Shown here in pieces: positions 1 through 9,131 of a stretch of DNA of 64,000 nucleotides. The first letter of the stretch is position 1, and each line of letters begins with the position of its first letter. The translations under genes and the position numbers were made by a program. The notes under the pieces are model-generated. The model saw only the letters and a program-made list of their open reading frames with translations. It was not told the origin of the DNA and did no database searches. The stretch is from Methylomonas methanica (GTDB lineage Bacteria; Pseudomonadota; Gammaproteobacteria; Methylococcales; Methylomonadaceae): positions 39,096 through 103,095 of the forward strand of contig NZ_LUUG01000053.1 of assembly GCF_001644035.1 (NCBI RefSeq). Direction: 5' to 3'.

Positions 1-949
1 CTTTAACCAGTTTAGGAACCAGATAGCCGGGCAGATGGCTTCGCATATCTTCTATTAAATGCCTAGCGGCGGTTTCGGATACTTCAAAATGGCCGGTGCC
101 GCTGGCGTGGTCCAGCACATGCAGGTAGTAAGGCAAAATGCCCAGCTCAAACAGCTTCTCGCTCAGTGCGCAGAGCGTCGTGCCGGCATCGTTAATCCCC
201 TTCAATAGGACGCTTTGATTTAATAAAGTGATGCCGTGGCGGCGTAAATCGCTACAAACCGCTCCAACAGCAGGGCTCAGCTCATTCGCATGATTGGCAT
301 GAAATACCAGCACAATTTGTTGCGATAGGCTGGATAAGGCGTTCAGCAGTTGTTGGGTAACGCGCATCGGCAATACGATGGGCACCCTGCTATGAATGCG
401 AATCCGTTTGACATGTTCAATCTCCCCTAGTTTTTCCAGTAGCTGGCCGAGCTTATCGTCATTTAGCAGCAAGGGGTCGCCGCCGCTGAGGATTACTTCG
501 CTGATTTCCGGATGGTTGATAATGTAGCTAAGTGCTTGTTGGACTTTTTGCGTAGACAACTGCAACTCCGCATAAGGGAAATTGCGCCGAAAACAATACC
601 GGCAGTGCACTGCGCAAGCGCCGGTGCTAATCAACAATACTCGGCCATGATACTTATGAATAATGCCTGCTTCGGCAACGGCGCCAAGGTCTCCCACCGG
701 GTCATGGCTGTAGCCCGGATAGTCGATCAGTTCGTTCTGAGTCGGCAGCACTTGTCTCAGCAAGGGGTCATTCGGATCGCCGGGGCGCATGCAATCGGCA
801 AATCCGCGCGGGACACGAAGCGGAAAGGCTTTGAAATCCGGCAGCAATGCCACGCTGTCTATTGGAATATGCAGATAGTCACAAAGGGCTTCGACGCTGG
901 TAAATGCCTCGGCCAGCGCTTGTTGCCAGCCGGCGGTTTGGGTGTTCAA
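1..949 (-). CDS. epmB: EF-P beta-lysylation protein EpmB (lysine 2,3-aminomutase family), 3' end cut by window edge
   Basis: Radical SAM, PLP-dependent enzyme that converts (S)-alpha-lysine to (R)-beta-lysine, which EpmA attaches to elongation factor P. The minus-strand frame is open from a TTG at 949 to the window edge. The product begins LNTQTAGWQQALAEA and carries the radical SAM triad CAVHCRYC, followed by FRRNFPYAEL and the SGGDPLLLND segment typical of KamA-type aminomutases. TTG is chosen because an in-frame stop lies 18 bases upstream and GGAG sits 5 bases before it; no ATG or GTG is nearby. The C-terminus is missing. The gene is divergent from efp-epmA, which supports EpmB over a catabolic lysine aminomutase. 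Confidence 0.9.
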   Translation of the reverse strand, partial: MNTQTAGWQQALAEAFTSVEALCDYLHIPIDSVALLPDFKAFPLRVPRGFADCMRPGDPNDPLLRQVLPTQNELIDYPGYSHDPVGDLGAVAEAGIIHKYHGRVLLISTGACAVHCRYCFRRNFPYAELQLSTQKVQQALSYIINHPEISEVILSGGDPLLLNDDKLGQLLEKLGEIEHVKRIRIHSRVPIVLPMRVTQQLLNALSSLSQQIVLVFHANHANELSPAVGAVCSDLRRHGITLLNQSVLLKGINDAGTTLCALSEKLFELGILPYYLHVLDHASGTGHFEVSETAARHLIEDMRSHLPGYLVPKLVK

Positions 950-961
950 TGCTGCTCCGGT

Positions 962-1012
962 TTCCGATTAAAAATCTTATCCATTATAATCGTCCGACTA
1001 TTATTTGTTTCA
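962..1012. promoter_or_regulatory. putative back-to-back promoters between epmB and efp
   Basis: The 8-base palindrome ATTATAAT (983-990) contains TATAAT on both strands (plus 985-990, minus 988-983), so one site could serve as -10 for both genes. The -35 matches are weak: TTCCGA at 962-967 for efp (17-base spacer) and TGAAAC at 1012-1007 for epmB (18-base spacer). Prediction by eye only. Confidence 0.4.
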
Positions 1013-1022
1013 CGAGGAAAAA

Positions 1023-1592
1023 ATGGCGACTTTTAGCACCAACGAGTTCAAGGGCGGTTTGAAAATCATGCTGGACAACGACCCTTGTTCGATTATCGAA
1101 AACGAGTTTGTTAAGCCGGGTAAGGGGCAGGCGTTTAATCGGGTCAGGATCAGAAATCTGAAAACCGGTCGGGTCATTGAGCGTACCTTTAAATCCGGCG
1201 ATACCGTGGAAGGTGCGGATGTCGTTGATAAGGAAATGCAATATTTGTACAGCGATGGCGAGTTCTGGCACTTCATGGTGCCCGATACTTTTGAACAGTA
1301 TCAAGCCGACAAAAACGCTGTATCCGATGCTATTAAATGGCTGAAAGAACAAGATGTTTGCACAATGACCCTGTGGAACGACTCACCGTTGTCGGTAACG
1401 CCACCTAACTTTGTGGAATTAACCATCACCGAAACCGATCCCGGCCTGAAAGGCGATACCTCGGGCGGCGGCGGTAAACCGGCCACGCTGGAGTCCGGTG
1501 CCGTGGTGCGCGTACCCTTGTTTGTGCAAATCGGCGAAGTGATCAAAGTCGATACCCGTACCGGCGAGTACGTGTCCCGCGTTAAAGAGTGA
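1023..1592 (+). CDS. efp: elongation factor P
   Basis: EF-P binds between the ribosomal P and E sites and rescues ribosomes stalled at polyproline stretches. The 189-aa product starts [12 protein letters not shown] and has Lys34 in the conserved tip loop [11 protein letters not shown], the residue that receives beta-lysine from EpmA/EpmB. Length matches the usual 185-190 aa. The ATG at 1023 is preferred over an upstream in-frame ATG at 1005 because GAGG lies at 1014-1017 and the family starts with MATF/MATY. The stop overlaps the GTG of epmA, so the two genes are co-transcribed and probably translationally coupled. Confidence 0.97.
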   Translation: MATFSTNEFKGGLKIMLDNDPCSIIENEFVKPGKGQAFNRVRIRNLKTGRVIERTFKSGDTVEGADVVDKEMQYLYSDGEFWHFMVPDTFEQYQADKNAVSDAIKWLKEQDVCTMTLWNDSPLSVTPPNFVELTITETDPGLKGDTSGGGGKPATLESGAVVRVPLFVQIGEVIKVDTRTGEYVSRVKE

Positions 1593-2569
1593 CGGTACGC
1601 TGGCAGCCGAGCTGCCCACTTGAGCATTTGCGCACTCGCGCGCAAATGCTGGCGGCGATACGGCGTTTTTTCGAGGCGCGGGATGTGCTGGAAGTCGAAA
1701 CGCCGCTACTGTGCCCGGCTACCGGCACCGATCCGCAGCTGGATTTTTTCAGCAGTCAATTTAATTCCCCCCCCAACAGACCAACCCTGTTTCTACAAAC
1801 CTCGCCGGAGTTCGCGATGAAGCGGCTGTTGGCCGCGGGTAGCGGCAGTATTTATCAGGTCTGCAAGGCGTTTAGGAACGGCGAAGCCGGGCGCTATCAC
1901 AATCCGGAATTCACGATTTTGGAATGGTATCGGGTCGGCTACGATTTGCGGCAATTGATGGCGGAAGTCGCCGAATTGTTGCAGCAGCTATTGCAGTCCT
2001 TCTCTGCCGAATTGCCAACCAAGCAAATCAGCTACCAACAGCTATTTTTGGATTCCACAGGTTTGGATCCTTTGATTTTTTGCGTCAGCGATTATCAGAC
2101 CTATGCAGTTGCGAATTCGCTTCCGGAGGCTAACGAGCTGTGCGGTAACGATCATGCATTATGGCTGGATTTCATTTTTAGCCATCGCGTCCAGCAGATG
2201 ATGGATAAGGATACGATTTATTTGCTGCATGGCTATCCGGCCATCCAGTCTTCGCTGGCACGCTTGAATGTCGATGATTCGCGGATCAGCGAGCGTTTTG
2301 AAGTGTTCATCAATGGCGTGGAGCTGGGCAATGGTTTTTATGAACTCGCCGATCCGCTTGAACAGGAAGCGCGTTTTGATCAGGAAATTGCCTATCGGCT
2401 AAGTCATGGTTTACCGGGGGTTGCTAAGGACGACGCATTTTTGCAGGCATTGAAATTCGGTTTGCCGGATTGCAGCGGGGTAGCGATTGGCCTGGACCGG
2501 CTGCTGATGATTGCTCTGGGCAGTGCGTCTATTAGCGACGTGCTGGCTTTTCCTGTCGCGCGCGTTTGA
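1589..2569 (+). CDS. epmA: EF-P--(R)-beta-lysine ligase EpmA (GenX/PoxA)
   Basis: A truncated class II lysyl-tRNA synthetase paralogue lacking the anticodon-binding domain; it activates beta-lysine and transfers it to Lys34 of EF-P. At 326 aa it matches E. coli EpmA (325 aa). Class II motif 2 is seen as [20 protein letters not shown] and motif 3 as [14 protein letters not shown] near the C-terminus; [12 protein letters not shown] is also typical of the lysine subclass. It starts with GTG at 1589 and overlaps the efp stop by four bases. No epmC hydroxylase gene is visible. Confidence 0.95.
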   Translation: MTVRWQPSCPLEHLRTRAQMLAAIRRFFEARDVLEVETPLLCPATGTDPQLDFFSSQFNSPPNRPTLFLQTSPEFAMKRLLAAGSGSIYQVCKAFRNGEAGRYHNPEFTILEWYRVGYDLRQLMAEVAELLQQLLQSFSAELPTKQISYQQLFLDSTGLDPLIFCVSDYQTYAVANSLPEANELCGNDHALWLDFIFSHRVQQMMDKDTIYLLHGYPAIQSSLARLNVDDSRISERFEVFINGVELGNGFYELADPLEQEARFDQEIAYRLSHGLPGVAKDDAFLQALKFGLPDCSGVAIGLDRLLMIALGSASISDVLAFPVARV

Positions 2570-2596
2570 GGCTCAATCTTGAAAAGCCTGAAAAAA

Positions 2597-2618
2597 CTCC
2601 CCCTTCGCCGAAGGGGGA
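2597..2618. terminator. rho-independent terminator, probably bidirectional
   Basis: Eight-base-pair stem CCCCCTTC / GAAGGGGG (2599-2606 with 2610-2617) with a GCC loop. Six As precede it on the plus strand, so transcripts of the minus-strand gene ending at 2660 would carry the U-run after the hairpin. It also lies just after epmA and may stop both. Confidence 0.7.
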
Positions 2619-2659
2619 TGTAGTCGGTAGGTTTCCCTAAAAACGATTAATCGATTTGC

Positions 2660-2935
2660 TTAGTAGGGCCAGCTGAGCGAACTTTTTTGTTGGTCCGGGT
2701 GGTCTGCGGCATCTAGCGCCGTTTGTATGTCGTCTACGAAAAAGCGTCTAAGGCCGCGGCCAAGGCGATGCGCCAGCACCGGTAGAGCTTGTTCTTTTTC
2801 CAGGTAAGCCACCGGTTCGCGACCCTTGCGGTAATTGTTTAGCGCTCTTCTGACTGCGCCGCACAGATAGCACTCTGCACCCTCAGGAAGAGTGGCGTTC
2901 AAATCGCGAAGTAGATGTGGAGTTATTTTATTCAT
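2660..2935 (-). CDS. hypothetical protein, 91 aa, single CxxC
   Basis: Not recognised. The soluble-looking product has CYLC near residues 22-25, a basic segment (VRRALNNYRKGREP) and an acidic, DxxD-rich C-terminal part. No signal peptide or membrane segment is seen. The coding call rests on a very strong ribosome site (GAGGAGGGGG seven bases before ATG 2935), a terminator immediately downstream and a plausible promoter with an FNR-like box upstream. It is a monocistronic unit between epmA and aspS. A role under low oxygen is inferred from the promoter alone. Confidence 0.7.
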   Translation of the reverse strand: MNKITPHLLRDLNATLPEGAECYLCGAVRRALNNYRKGREPVAYLEKEQALPVLAHRLGRGLRRFFVDDIQTALDAADHPDQQKSSLSWPY

Positions 2936-3031
2936 AGCATCCCCCTCCTCATTCGGAGTGTTGGGCGGTAATCCTTATGCCATGCGAAGATCCGCAACCC
3001 GGATCTGTTATTTAATAAAAATAACGTGATT

Positions 3032-3093
3032 AACTTATCAATATGGCAAAAAAAGTCAACGAGTATTTGGCGCGGTTTTTTGACGTATATCAA
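3032..3093 (-). promoter_or_regulatory. putative FNR/Anr-regulated promoter of the 91-aa gene
   Basis: Read on the minus strand: TTGAT-ATAC-GTCAA (3093-3080; FNR consensus TTGAT-N4-ATCAA with one mismatch), then -35 TTGACT (3059-3054), a 16-base spacer and -10-like TAAGTT (3037-3032). If transcription starts near 3025, the box is centred close to -61.5, the classic class I activator position of FNR/CRP proteins. The box and -35 are seen directly; the start point and regulation are inferred. Confidence 0.5.
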
Positions 3094-3165
3094 TACCTTT
3101 GTTGACTGTTTGGCAAGGTATTGCTGCTGGTAAGCTTACTAAGATAAGTGTTTTAACAAGAAGAT

Positions 3166-3189
3166 AGGGCGGACAAGTGTGTCCGCCCT
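3166..3189 (-). terminator. terminator after aspS
   Basis: Perfect ten-base-pair hairpin AGGGCGGACA / TGTCCGCCCT around an AGTG loop (3176-3179), eleven bases beyond the aspS stop. On the minus strand it is followed by the T-rich ATCTTCTTGTT. Confidence 0.7.
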
Positions 3190-3199
3190 CAGATTTGGC

Positions 3200-4990
3200 T
3201 TAATCCTGCTTTTCGGTCTTGCCGGCAGGGTTACGCAGCTTGATGCCCAGTTCCTTTAACTGCTCGTCGCTGACCAAGGCTGGCGCATTGAATAACGGGC
3301 AAGCAGCCGTCTGGGTTTTCGGGAAAGCAATGACATCGCGAATCGAGCTGGCGCCGGTCATCAGCATGACCAAACGGTCCAAGCCAAACGCGATACCGCC
3401 GTGCGGCGGCGCACCGTATTTCAAGGCATCCAGCAGGAAGCCGAATTTTTCCCGCGCTTCTTCGTGGCCAATGCCAAGAATGTCAAATACGGTTTGTTGC
3501 ATCGCGGTGCGGTTGATCCGGATCGAGCCGCCGCCGACTTCGGTGCCATTCAAGACCAAATCGTAAGCGCGTGACAAGGCGGTGCCGGGATTGGCGACCA
3601 AATCTTCCACCGAGCAACTCGGCGCGGTAAATGGATGGTGGATCGCGGTGAAGCGTTGGGCTTTTTCGTCCCAGGCAAACATCGGGAAATCCACGACCCA
3701 TAATGGTTTCCAAGGTCCGGTCAACAGGTTGCGGTCCAAGCCCAATTTTACCCGCAGCGCGCCCATCGCTTCGTTGACGATGCCGGTTTTGTCGGCACCG
3801 AAGAAAATCAAATCGCCGTTTTGCGCGCCGACTTTTTCCATCACCTTGGCCCAGACTTCGGCCGGAGCGAATTTGACGATGGGCGATTGCAAGCCTTCGA
3901 CACCGGCGGCCAAGTCGTTGACTTTGATATAAGCCAAGCCTTTCGCGCCATAAATGCCGACAAATTTGGTCAGTTCGTCGATCACGCTACGGCTCAAGTC
4001 GCCGCCTTCCGGCAGGCGCATGGCGACGACGCGGCCGTTCGGATCGTTGGCCGGGCCGGAGAATACTTTGAAGTCAACGCCTTTCATTTCCTCGGCAATG
4101 TCTACCAGCTCCAGCGGAATACGCAAATCAGGGCGATCGGAACCGTAACGGCGCATCGCTTCCGAATAGCTGATCACCGGAAATTCATCGCCCAAATCCA
4201 CGTCGATGATGTCCTTGAACAAGCGGCGGATCATTTCTTCCATGATCGCCATGATGTCTTGCTCATTCATGAACGAGGTTTCTATATCCAGCTGGGTAAA
4301 TTCCGGCTGCCGATCAGCCCGCAAGTCTTCGTCGCGGAAACAGCGTACTACCTGATAGTAACGATCCATGCCGGCGATCATCAGCAATTGTTTGTAGAGC
4401 TGCGGCGATTGCGGTAAGGCAAAGAACGAATTGGGGTGAGTGCGGCTGGGCACGATGTAATCGCGAGCGCCTTCCGGCGTAGCTTTGGTCAGGTAGGGTG
4501 TTTCGATTTCGAAAAACTCGTGATCGTCCAAATATTGGCGCAGATTGCGAGTGACGTCGCGGCGGACCTTCATTTTTTGCTGCATCGCAGTGCGGCGCAA
4601 ATCGATATAGCGGAAGCGCAGCCGAGTTTCCTCGTTGACTTCGATATCGCTTTCCAACGGGAACGGTGGGGTTTCCGACTCGTTCAGTACTTCGATGTGT
4701 TTGCCCAATACTTCAATTTGGCCGGTGGACATATTCGGGTTATGCGTGCCTTCAGGGCGGTCGCGCACGATGCCTTCGATACGCAGCACATACTCGCTAC
4801 GAACACTTTCGGCAATCGCAAAGCTTTCGGCCATATCGGGATCGAACACCACTTGCACCAGGCCGGCGCGGTCTCTCAAGTCGATAAAAATAACGCCGCC
4901 GTGGTCACGGCGACGATGTACCCAGCCGCACAGGGCAACGGTTTGACCTAAATGTTGGGTGTTCAATTCTCCACACTTGTGGCTACGCAT
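3200..4990 (-). CDS. aspS: aspartyl-tRNA synthetase, probably non-discriminating type
   Basis: Charges tRNA-Asp with aspartate in the cytoplasm. The 596-aa product has an N-terminal OB-fold ([16 protein letters not shown]), class II motif 2 ([16 protein letters not shown]), a bacterial GAD insertion and motif 3 ([15 protein letters not shown]). ATG 4990 ([10 protein letters not shown]) is preferred to an upstream in-frame TTG at 5011, which lacks a ribosome site and extends beyond family N-termini. His30 and Gly81 match the residues I recall marking non-discriminating AspRS in Pseudomonas (His31/Gly82); E. coli has Leu and Lys. Such enzymes also make Asp-tRNA-Asn for GatCAB. It follows fmdB on the same strand, a common pairing. 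Confidence 0.97.
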   Translation of the reverse strand: MRSHKCGELNTQHLGQTVALCGWVHRRRDHGGVIFIDLRDRAGLVQVVFDPDMAESFAIAESVRSEYVLRIEGIVRDRPEGTHNPNMSTGQIEVLGKHIEVLNESETPPFPLESDIEVNEETRLRFRYIDLRRTAMQQKMKVRRDVTRNLRQYLDDHEFFEIETPYLTKATPEGARDYIVPSRTHPNSFFALPQSPQLYKQLLMIAGMDRYYQVVRCFRDEDLRADRQPEFTQLDIETSFMNEQDIMAIMEEMIRRLFKDIIDVDLGDEFPVISYSEAMRRYGSDRPDLRIPLELVDIAEEMKGVDFKVFSGPANDPNGRVVAMRLPEGGDLSRSVIDELTKFVGIYGAKGLAYIKVNDLAAGVEGLQSPIVKFAPAEVWAKVMEKVGAQNGDLIFFGADKTGIVNEAMGALRVKLGLDRNLLTGPWKPLWVVDFPMFAWDEKAQRFTAIHHPFTAPSCSVEDLVANPGTALSRAYDLVLNGTEVGGGSIRINRTAMQQTVFDILGIGHEEAREKFGFLLDALKYGAPPHGGIAFGLDRLVMLMTGASSIRDVIAFPKTQTAACPLFNAPALVSDEQLKELGIKLRNPAGKTEKQD

Positions 4991-5081
4991 AGTTGTTCTC
5001 GGGTTAATCAAAATACGGGGGGTAGGTAAAAATTAGGAAGTGCCAGTCGTTTCTTAAAAACTGGCAGCCACCATGGGTTTC

Positions 5082-5345
5082 CTAATGGTTATGGTTGGGG
5101 CAGCCGCTGCAACTGGCGGCTTTTTCGGGGGCTTTGTTTTCGCCGGCCACGTTTTTCTTGGTGCCGCTTTTGAAGTCGGTTTCATACCAGCCGCCGCCTT
5201 TCAGACGAAATCCCGCTGCGGAAATTTTCTTTTTTAATTCCGCTTCGTTGCAGGCAGGGCAAACGACCAGGGGCTCGGCACCCAATTTTTGCAGGGCTTC
5301 GTGTTCGTGTCCGCAAGCATTGCATTGGTATTCGTAAATAGGCAT
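5082..5345 (-). CDS. FmdB family zinc-ribbon protein
   Basis: An 87-aa protein starting MPIYEYQCNACGHEHE with a second pair CPAC at residues 34-37: the two CxxC knuckles of the FmdB/CxxC_CxxC_SSSS family, named after a putative formamidase regulator of Methylophilus. Molecular function is not established. The C-terminal part has the family's GGGWYETDFKS segment and ends in a Cys/His cluster (CSGCPNHNH) that may also bind metal. Likely co-transcribed with aspS 92 bases downstream. GGAG lies 7 bases before the ATG. Confidence 0.9.
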   Translation of the reverse strand: MPIYEYQCNACGHEHEALQKLGAEPLVVCPACNEAELKKKISAAGFRLKGGGWYETDFKSGTKKNVAGENKAPEKAASCSGCPNHNH

Positions 5346-5377
5346 CTGCTTCTCCAGTTGAAAGTGTCTAAAACGGC

Positions 5378-5406
5378 TTACTAAGGGCGGGGTTTTAAAT
5401 TTTCAA
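5378..5406 (-). promoter_or_regulatory. putative sigma-70 promoter for fmdB-aspS
   Basis: On the minus strand: -35 TTGAAA (5406-5401), 17-base spacer, -10 TAGTAA (5383-5378). This gives a short leader of about 26 bases to the fmdB ATG. The divergent pyrC promoter must lie in the remaining AT-rich stretch 5407-5450. Confidence 0.5.
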
Positions 5407-5458
5407 GGCCCTTAATGTTAGAATAACTGGCTATTTTAAATGAAAACGCCCGGAGATT

Positions 5459-6496
5459 ATGGATAAATTGACCATCCGCCAACCCGACGATTGGCATTTG
5501 CACGTCAGGACCGGCAGTATTTTAAAAACCGTGATAGGTCATACGGCCAGACAATTCGGTCGGGCCATCATTATGCCGAATCTGAAACCGCCGGTCACAA
5601 CGGTCGCGCAGGCTTTGCTTTACAGACAAGAAATTTTGGCCGCTTTGCCGTCAGGATCGACATTTCAGCCCTTGATGACCTTGTATCTCACGGCAAATAC
5701 CTCGGTGGAGGAAATCAAAAAAGTGGCCGATGCCGAGCATGTGTATGCTTTCAAGTTGTATCCGGCCGGTGCGACCACCAATTCCGATGCCGGCGTCGCC
5801 GACATCGAAGCGGCTTATCCTTTATTCGCGGCGATGGAGAAATACGGCGTGCCGCTATTAATCCACGGCGAAGTCACCGATGCTGAATACGATATTTTCG
5901 ACCGGGAAAAAATCTTTATCGATAGTAAATTAAGCAAGCTTACCCGGCAATTCCCGGCGCTACGCATTGTTGTCGAGCACCTGACGACCCAGGAAGCGGT
6001 AGAGTTTGTCCAAGCCGCCGGCGCGAATATCGCCGCGACTATTACCCCGCAACATCTGCTCTACAACCGCAATGCCATTTTGGCCGGCGGTATTCGCCCG
6101 CATTTCTACTGTTTACCTATCCTGAAGCGCGAACATCATCGCCAAGCCTTAACAAAGGCGGCTACCAGCGGTAATTCCAAATTTTTCCTCGGTACCGACA
6201 GCGCGCCGCATTTGACCGGGTTGAAAGAAAATAGCTGCGGTTGCGCCGGTTGTTATAGCGCGCATGCGGCATTGGAATTGTATGCCCAAGCGTTCGAACA
6301 GGCTGGTGCATTGGATAAGCTGGAAGGCTTCGCCAGTTTTTACGGCGCGGATTTTTACGGTTTGCCGCGCAACTCCGCGAGCGTCACTTTAGAAAAACAA
6401 GCCTGGATCGTACCGGAGGCCTATGCCGATGCGGATGGAGCTATTACGCCATTACGAGCCGGCGAGAGTCTGTCATGGCGCTTAGTCGTCGCCTGA
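5459..6496 (+). CDS. pyrC: dihydroorotase (class II, PyrC)
   Basis: Zinc metalloenzyme that cyclises carbamoyl-aspartate to dihydroorotate in pyrimidine synthesis. The 345-aa product matches E. coli PyrC in length. Visible active-site elements: DWHLHVR (metal His pair and substrate Arg), the lysine to be carboxylated in AFKLYPAGATTNS, HGEVTD, VVEHLTT and GTDSAPH. CGCAGCYSAHAALELY is the usual segment near the C-terminal third. ATG 5459 is preceded by GGAG at 5452-5455. It appears to be monocistronic, divergent from fmdB. Confidence 0.97.
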   Translation: MDKLTIRQPDDWHLHVRTGSILKTVIGHTARQFGRAIIMPNLKPPVTTVAQALLYRQEILAALPSGSTFQPLMTLYLTANTSVEEIKKVADAEHVYAFKLYPAGATTNSDAGVADIEAAYPLFAAMEKYGVPLLIHGEVTDAEYDIFDREKIFIDSKLSKLTRQFPALRIVVEHLTTQEAVEFVQAAGANIAATITPQHLLYNRNAILAGGIRPHFYCLPILKREHHRQALTKAATSGNSKFFLGTDSAPHLTGLKENSCGCAGCYSAHAALELYAQAFEQAGALDKLEGFASFYGADFYGLPRNSASVTLEKQAWIVPEAYADADGAITPLRAGESLSWRLVVA

Positions 6497-6700
6497 TTCC
6501 TTATGATAAATGGGGCAATTCAACCTGCTCAGCGGTTTGTTTCAACCGATCCTGTTGCCTTTTGGTTTCGACTTGAGATGCGTCGGGCTTTGCCGTCTGT
6601 AATGTTGCTGGCATGAAACTAGCTTAATCTTTTGGCATAACGCTGGCGTGATTCTGGTCGCTTGGATGTCCAGTGGTCGGAATCGATATTTTCTAGAACA

Positions 6701-8281
6701 ATGACCATACCCGAAAAACTGATATACCATTGGGGCATCCTGCCGCTTTGGCTGCTGCTGACCGCAAGCGTTTATTTTCGCTCGCCCATACCCATCGACG
6801 AAACGCGCTATCTTAGTGTGGCTTGGGATATGTGGCTGCGCGGCGACTTTCTGGTACCGTATTTGAATGGCGAAACCTATAGTCATAAACCGCCTTTATT
6901 ATTTTGGTTGATTCAAGCCGGCTGGGGGGTATTCGGCGTTAATCAGTGGTGGCCGAGTTTGGTAGGGCCGTTGGCAGCATTGGCAAATCTTTTGCTGACG
7001 CGGAAATTGGCGGAGAAACTTTGGCCGGAGCAGGCGGCAGCCGCCTTGTTGGCGCCGTGGATACTGATGGCAACCTTGCTCTGGACTTTATTCGCCACGT
7101 CAACCATGTTTGACATTCTGCTAACCGGCTGGGTGCTGTTGGGAATGCTCGGTCTGCTGGAAGTTATGCAAGGAGCGGAACGTAATGGTTGGATATTGGT
7201 TGCGGCAGCAATGGGCTTGGGCATTCTAAGCAAAGGGCCGGTGGTTTTATTGCATCTAATCCCAACCGCGGCTTTGGTAGTTGTCTGGACGCCGCGTCCG
7301 ATTGCCTTCCCCCGCTGGTTTGGTGGTTTGTTAATAGCAGTCTTGCTCGGAGCCGCTATCGCGCTGTTCTGGGCGATTCCGGCGGCCATGGCCGGTGGCG
7401 AGGAATATGCCAACGCAATCCTGTGGCATCAGACCGCTGATCGCGCAGTAAGCACCAAAATCCATACCCGGTCACTGTTCTGGTATCTGCCTTTTTTGCC
7501 GATGTTTTTGTTCCCCTGGCTGTTCTGGCCGCATTTCTGGGGTAGTTTGCGCGGGAGCCGATTTTTTAACGATAGCGGCCTGCGTTTCTGTCTGGTTTGG
7601 CTGGTATCAAGCTTTGTGGTGTTTTCGTTGTTGCCCAGCAAGCAGATTCATTATTTGATTCCGATGTTACCGGCCTTTGCGTTGTTGGTAGCCAGGGTGG
7701 TGGGGCAAAACGCAGAAAAGCCGAGGCTAGCCGGAGAGTGGTTATTGCCGGTGCTGTTCGGCGCAATCGGGATATTTTTAGTTTATCTGCCCAAGACGCC
7801 GGGCTTGTCGAAATTGAATTGGGTCCAGACTGTACAGCCGGCATGGGGTTTGAGCGTATTGGCTATTGCCATCATTTTGGCGCTGTCGGTTTGGATTAAA
7901 CGTGGGTTGTCGATAGCTGCCCTATCCACGGCATTGGTGACGGCGATTTTTGTCGGATTTATATTTTTCTTCCGCTATGCCGGCCCGGCATACAACCTGG
8001 CGCCCGCGGCAATGCAGGTGAAAAACTACAACGAACAGCACATCCCTTTTGTCTATGTTGGCAATTACCAAGGGCAATTCAATTTCTTGGGGCGTTTAAC
8101 TCAGCCGGTGCCGGTTTTGCCTGGAGAACGGCTTGCGGATTGGGCAGCACAACATGCGGACGGCTACCTGATCTCCCTGGAAAAAAACAAGCCTAGCGAC
8201 GCCATATACCTACAGCCCCATCGGGAATATTGGCTGGTATTTCGGCGCGCGGGGCAGGCTGCTGATGTCAAACCCCTATAA
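6701..8281 (+). CDS. glycosyltransferase family 39 (ArnT/PMT-like) membrane protein
   Basis: Integral-membrane transferase of the family that moves a sugar from undecaprenyl phosphate to lipid A, protein or another acceptor on the periplasmic face. About 526 aa from ATG 6701, with roughly a dozen hydrophobic segments. The first periplasmic loop has the catalytic acidic motif PIDETRYLSVAWDMW, and SHKPPLLFWL is the second family signature. An in-frame TTG at 6662 would add 13 residues; neither start has a strong ribosome site. With the GT2 and LAB_N genes downstream it forms a lipid-linked sugar modification cassette. The sugar and acceptor cannot be read from the sequence. Confidence 0.85.
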   Translation: MTIPEKLIYHWGILPLWLLLTASVYFRSPIPIDETRYLSVAWDMWLRGDFLVPYLNGETYSHKPPLLFWLIQAGWGVFGVNQWWPSLVGPLAALANLLLTRKLAEKLWPEQAAAALLAPWILMATLLWTLFATSTMFDILLTGWVLLGMLGLLEVMQGAERNGWILVAAAMGLGILSKGPVVLLHLIPTAALVVVWTPRPIAFPRWFGGLLIAVLLGAAIALFWAIPAAMAGGEEYANAILWHQTADRAVSTKIHTRSLFWYLPFLPMFLFPWLFWPHFWGSLRGSRFFNDSGLRFCLVWLVSSFVVFSLLPSKQIHYLIPMLPAFALLVARVVGQNAEKPRLAGEWLLPVLFGAIGIFLVYLPKTPGLSKLNWVQTVQPAWGLSVLAIAIILALSVWIKRGLSIAALSTALVTAIFVGFIFFFRYAGPAYNLAPAAMQVKNYNEQHIPFVYVGNYQGQFNFLGRLTQPVPVLPGERLADWAAQHADGYLISLEKNKPSDAIYLQPHREYWLVFRRAGQAADVKPL

Positions 8282-8357
8282 CTCAAACCTGTACAAAATT
8301 CTTATCTGTGCATAAGCGTTTGATACAATTCACAACTTTTTCAACTTTTACCAAGAT

Positions 8358-9083
8358 ATGAAGATTTCTGTAGTAGTCCCCGTTCACAATGAAACGGACA
8401 ATGTCGAATTGCTGATCGAGGAAATCCATCGCGCGCTGGGCGATGGGGAAGCCTATGAAATGATTTTTGTGGACGACGGCAGTACCGATGATACCGGCGT
8501 TAAATTGCAAGGTGCGATGCAGCAATATCCGACACTGCGAGTGCTGACGCATCAGCGCAGTTGCGGGCAAAGCCGCGCGGTGCATACCGGTGTCTCGGCG
8601 GCGCGCTATCCATGGATAGCCACCTTGGACGGCGACGGTCAGAACGATCCGGCCGATATACCCAATCTGGTCGCGGCCTGGCACGCACAAAACGACAGCC
8701 AATTGTGGATGCTGGCCGGTTTTCGGCATAAGCGCAACGATACGGGTTGGCGGAAGTTCTCATCCAAATTTGCCAACGCGGTGCGGCAGTCAATTTTGCA
8801 TGACGCCACTCCGGATACCGGTTGCGGCTTGAAGTTATTTCTGCGAGATAAGTTTTTGGCTTTGCCGTATTTCGATCATATCCATCGGTTCTTGCCGGCG
8901 TTAATCAGAATGGCGGGCGGGCATGTCATTTCGGTGAAAGTGAATCATAGACCGAGAAATTTCGGCACGTCGAAATACGGAACTTTGGATCGGGCCTTGG
9001 TCGGCATCGTCGATTTGCTGGGCGTCGTTTGGTTGAAAAAACGCCATAGCCTGCCGATTGTCAGCGAGATTCAGCGTGGTTAA
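8358..9083 (+). CDS. glycosyltransferase family 2, polyprenyl-phosphate sugar synthase type
   Basis: A 241-aa GT-A enzyme resembling dolichol-phosphate mannose synthase and ArnC. Motifs: VVPVHNETDNVELLIEEI at the N-terminus, FVDDGSTDDT, and the metal-binding LDGDGQNDPADI. Unlike ArnC or GtrB it ends without the two C-terminal membrane helices, so it is predicted to be a peripheral enzyme loading a sugar from a nucleotide donor onto undecaprenyl phosphate for the preceding GT39. A TACAAT box at 8324-8329 in the 76-base gap could be an internal promoter. Confidence 0.85.
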   Translation: MKISVVVPVHNETDNVELLIEEIHRALGDGEAYEMIFVDDGSTDDTGVKLQGAMQQYPTLRVLTHQRSCGQSRAVHTGVSAARYPWIATLDGDGQNDPADIPNLVAAWHAQNDSQLWMLAGFRHKRNDTGWRKFSSKFANAVRQSILHDATPDTGCGLKLFLRDKFLALPYFDHIHRFLPALIRMAGGHVISVKVNHRPRNFGTSKYGTLDRALVGIVDLLGVVWLKKRHSLPIVSEIQRG

Positions 9084-9131
9084 GTGCTGGATTCAACCCG
9101 TTTACCCCGCAGTATCTCAGGAGTAGTTAAC

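Noticed and set aside
512..1036. Plus-strand ORF of 174 aa
   Set aside because: Antisense to epmB; the minus strand has clear radical SAM motifs and this ORF has no domain or ribosome site.
3582..4951. Several long plus-strand ORFs over aspS
   Set aside because: All are antisense to a gene with clear class II synthetase motifs.
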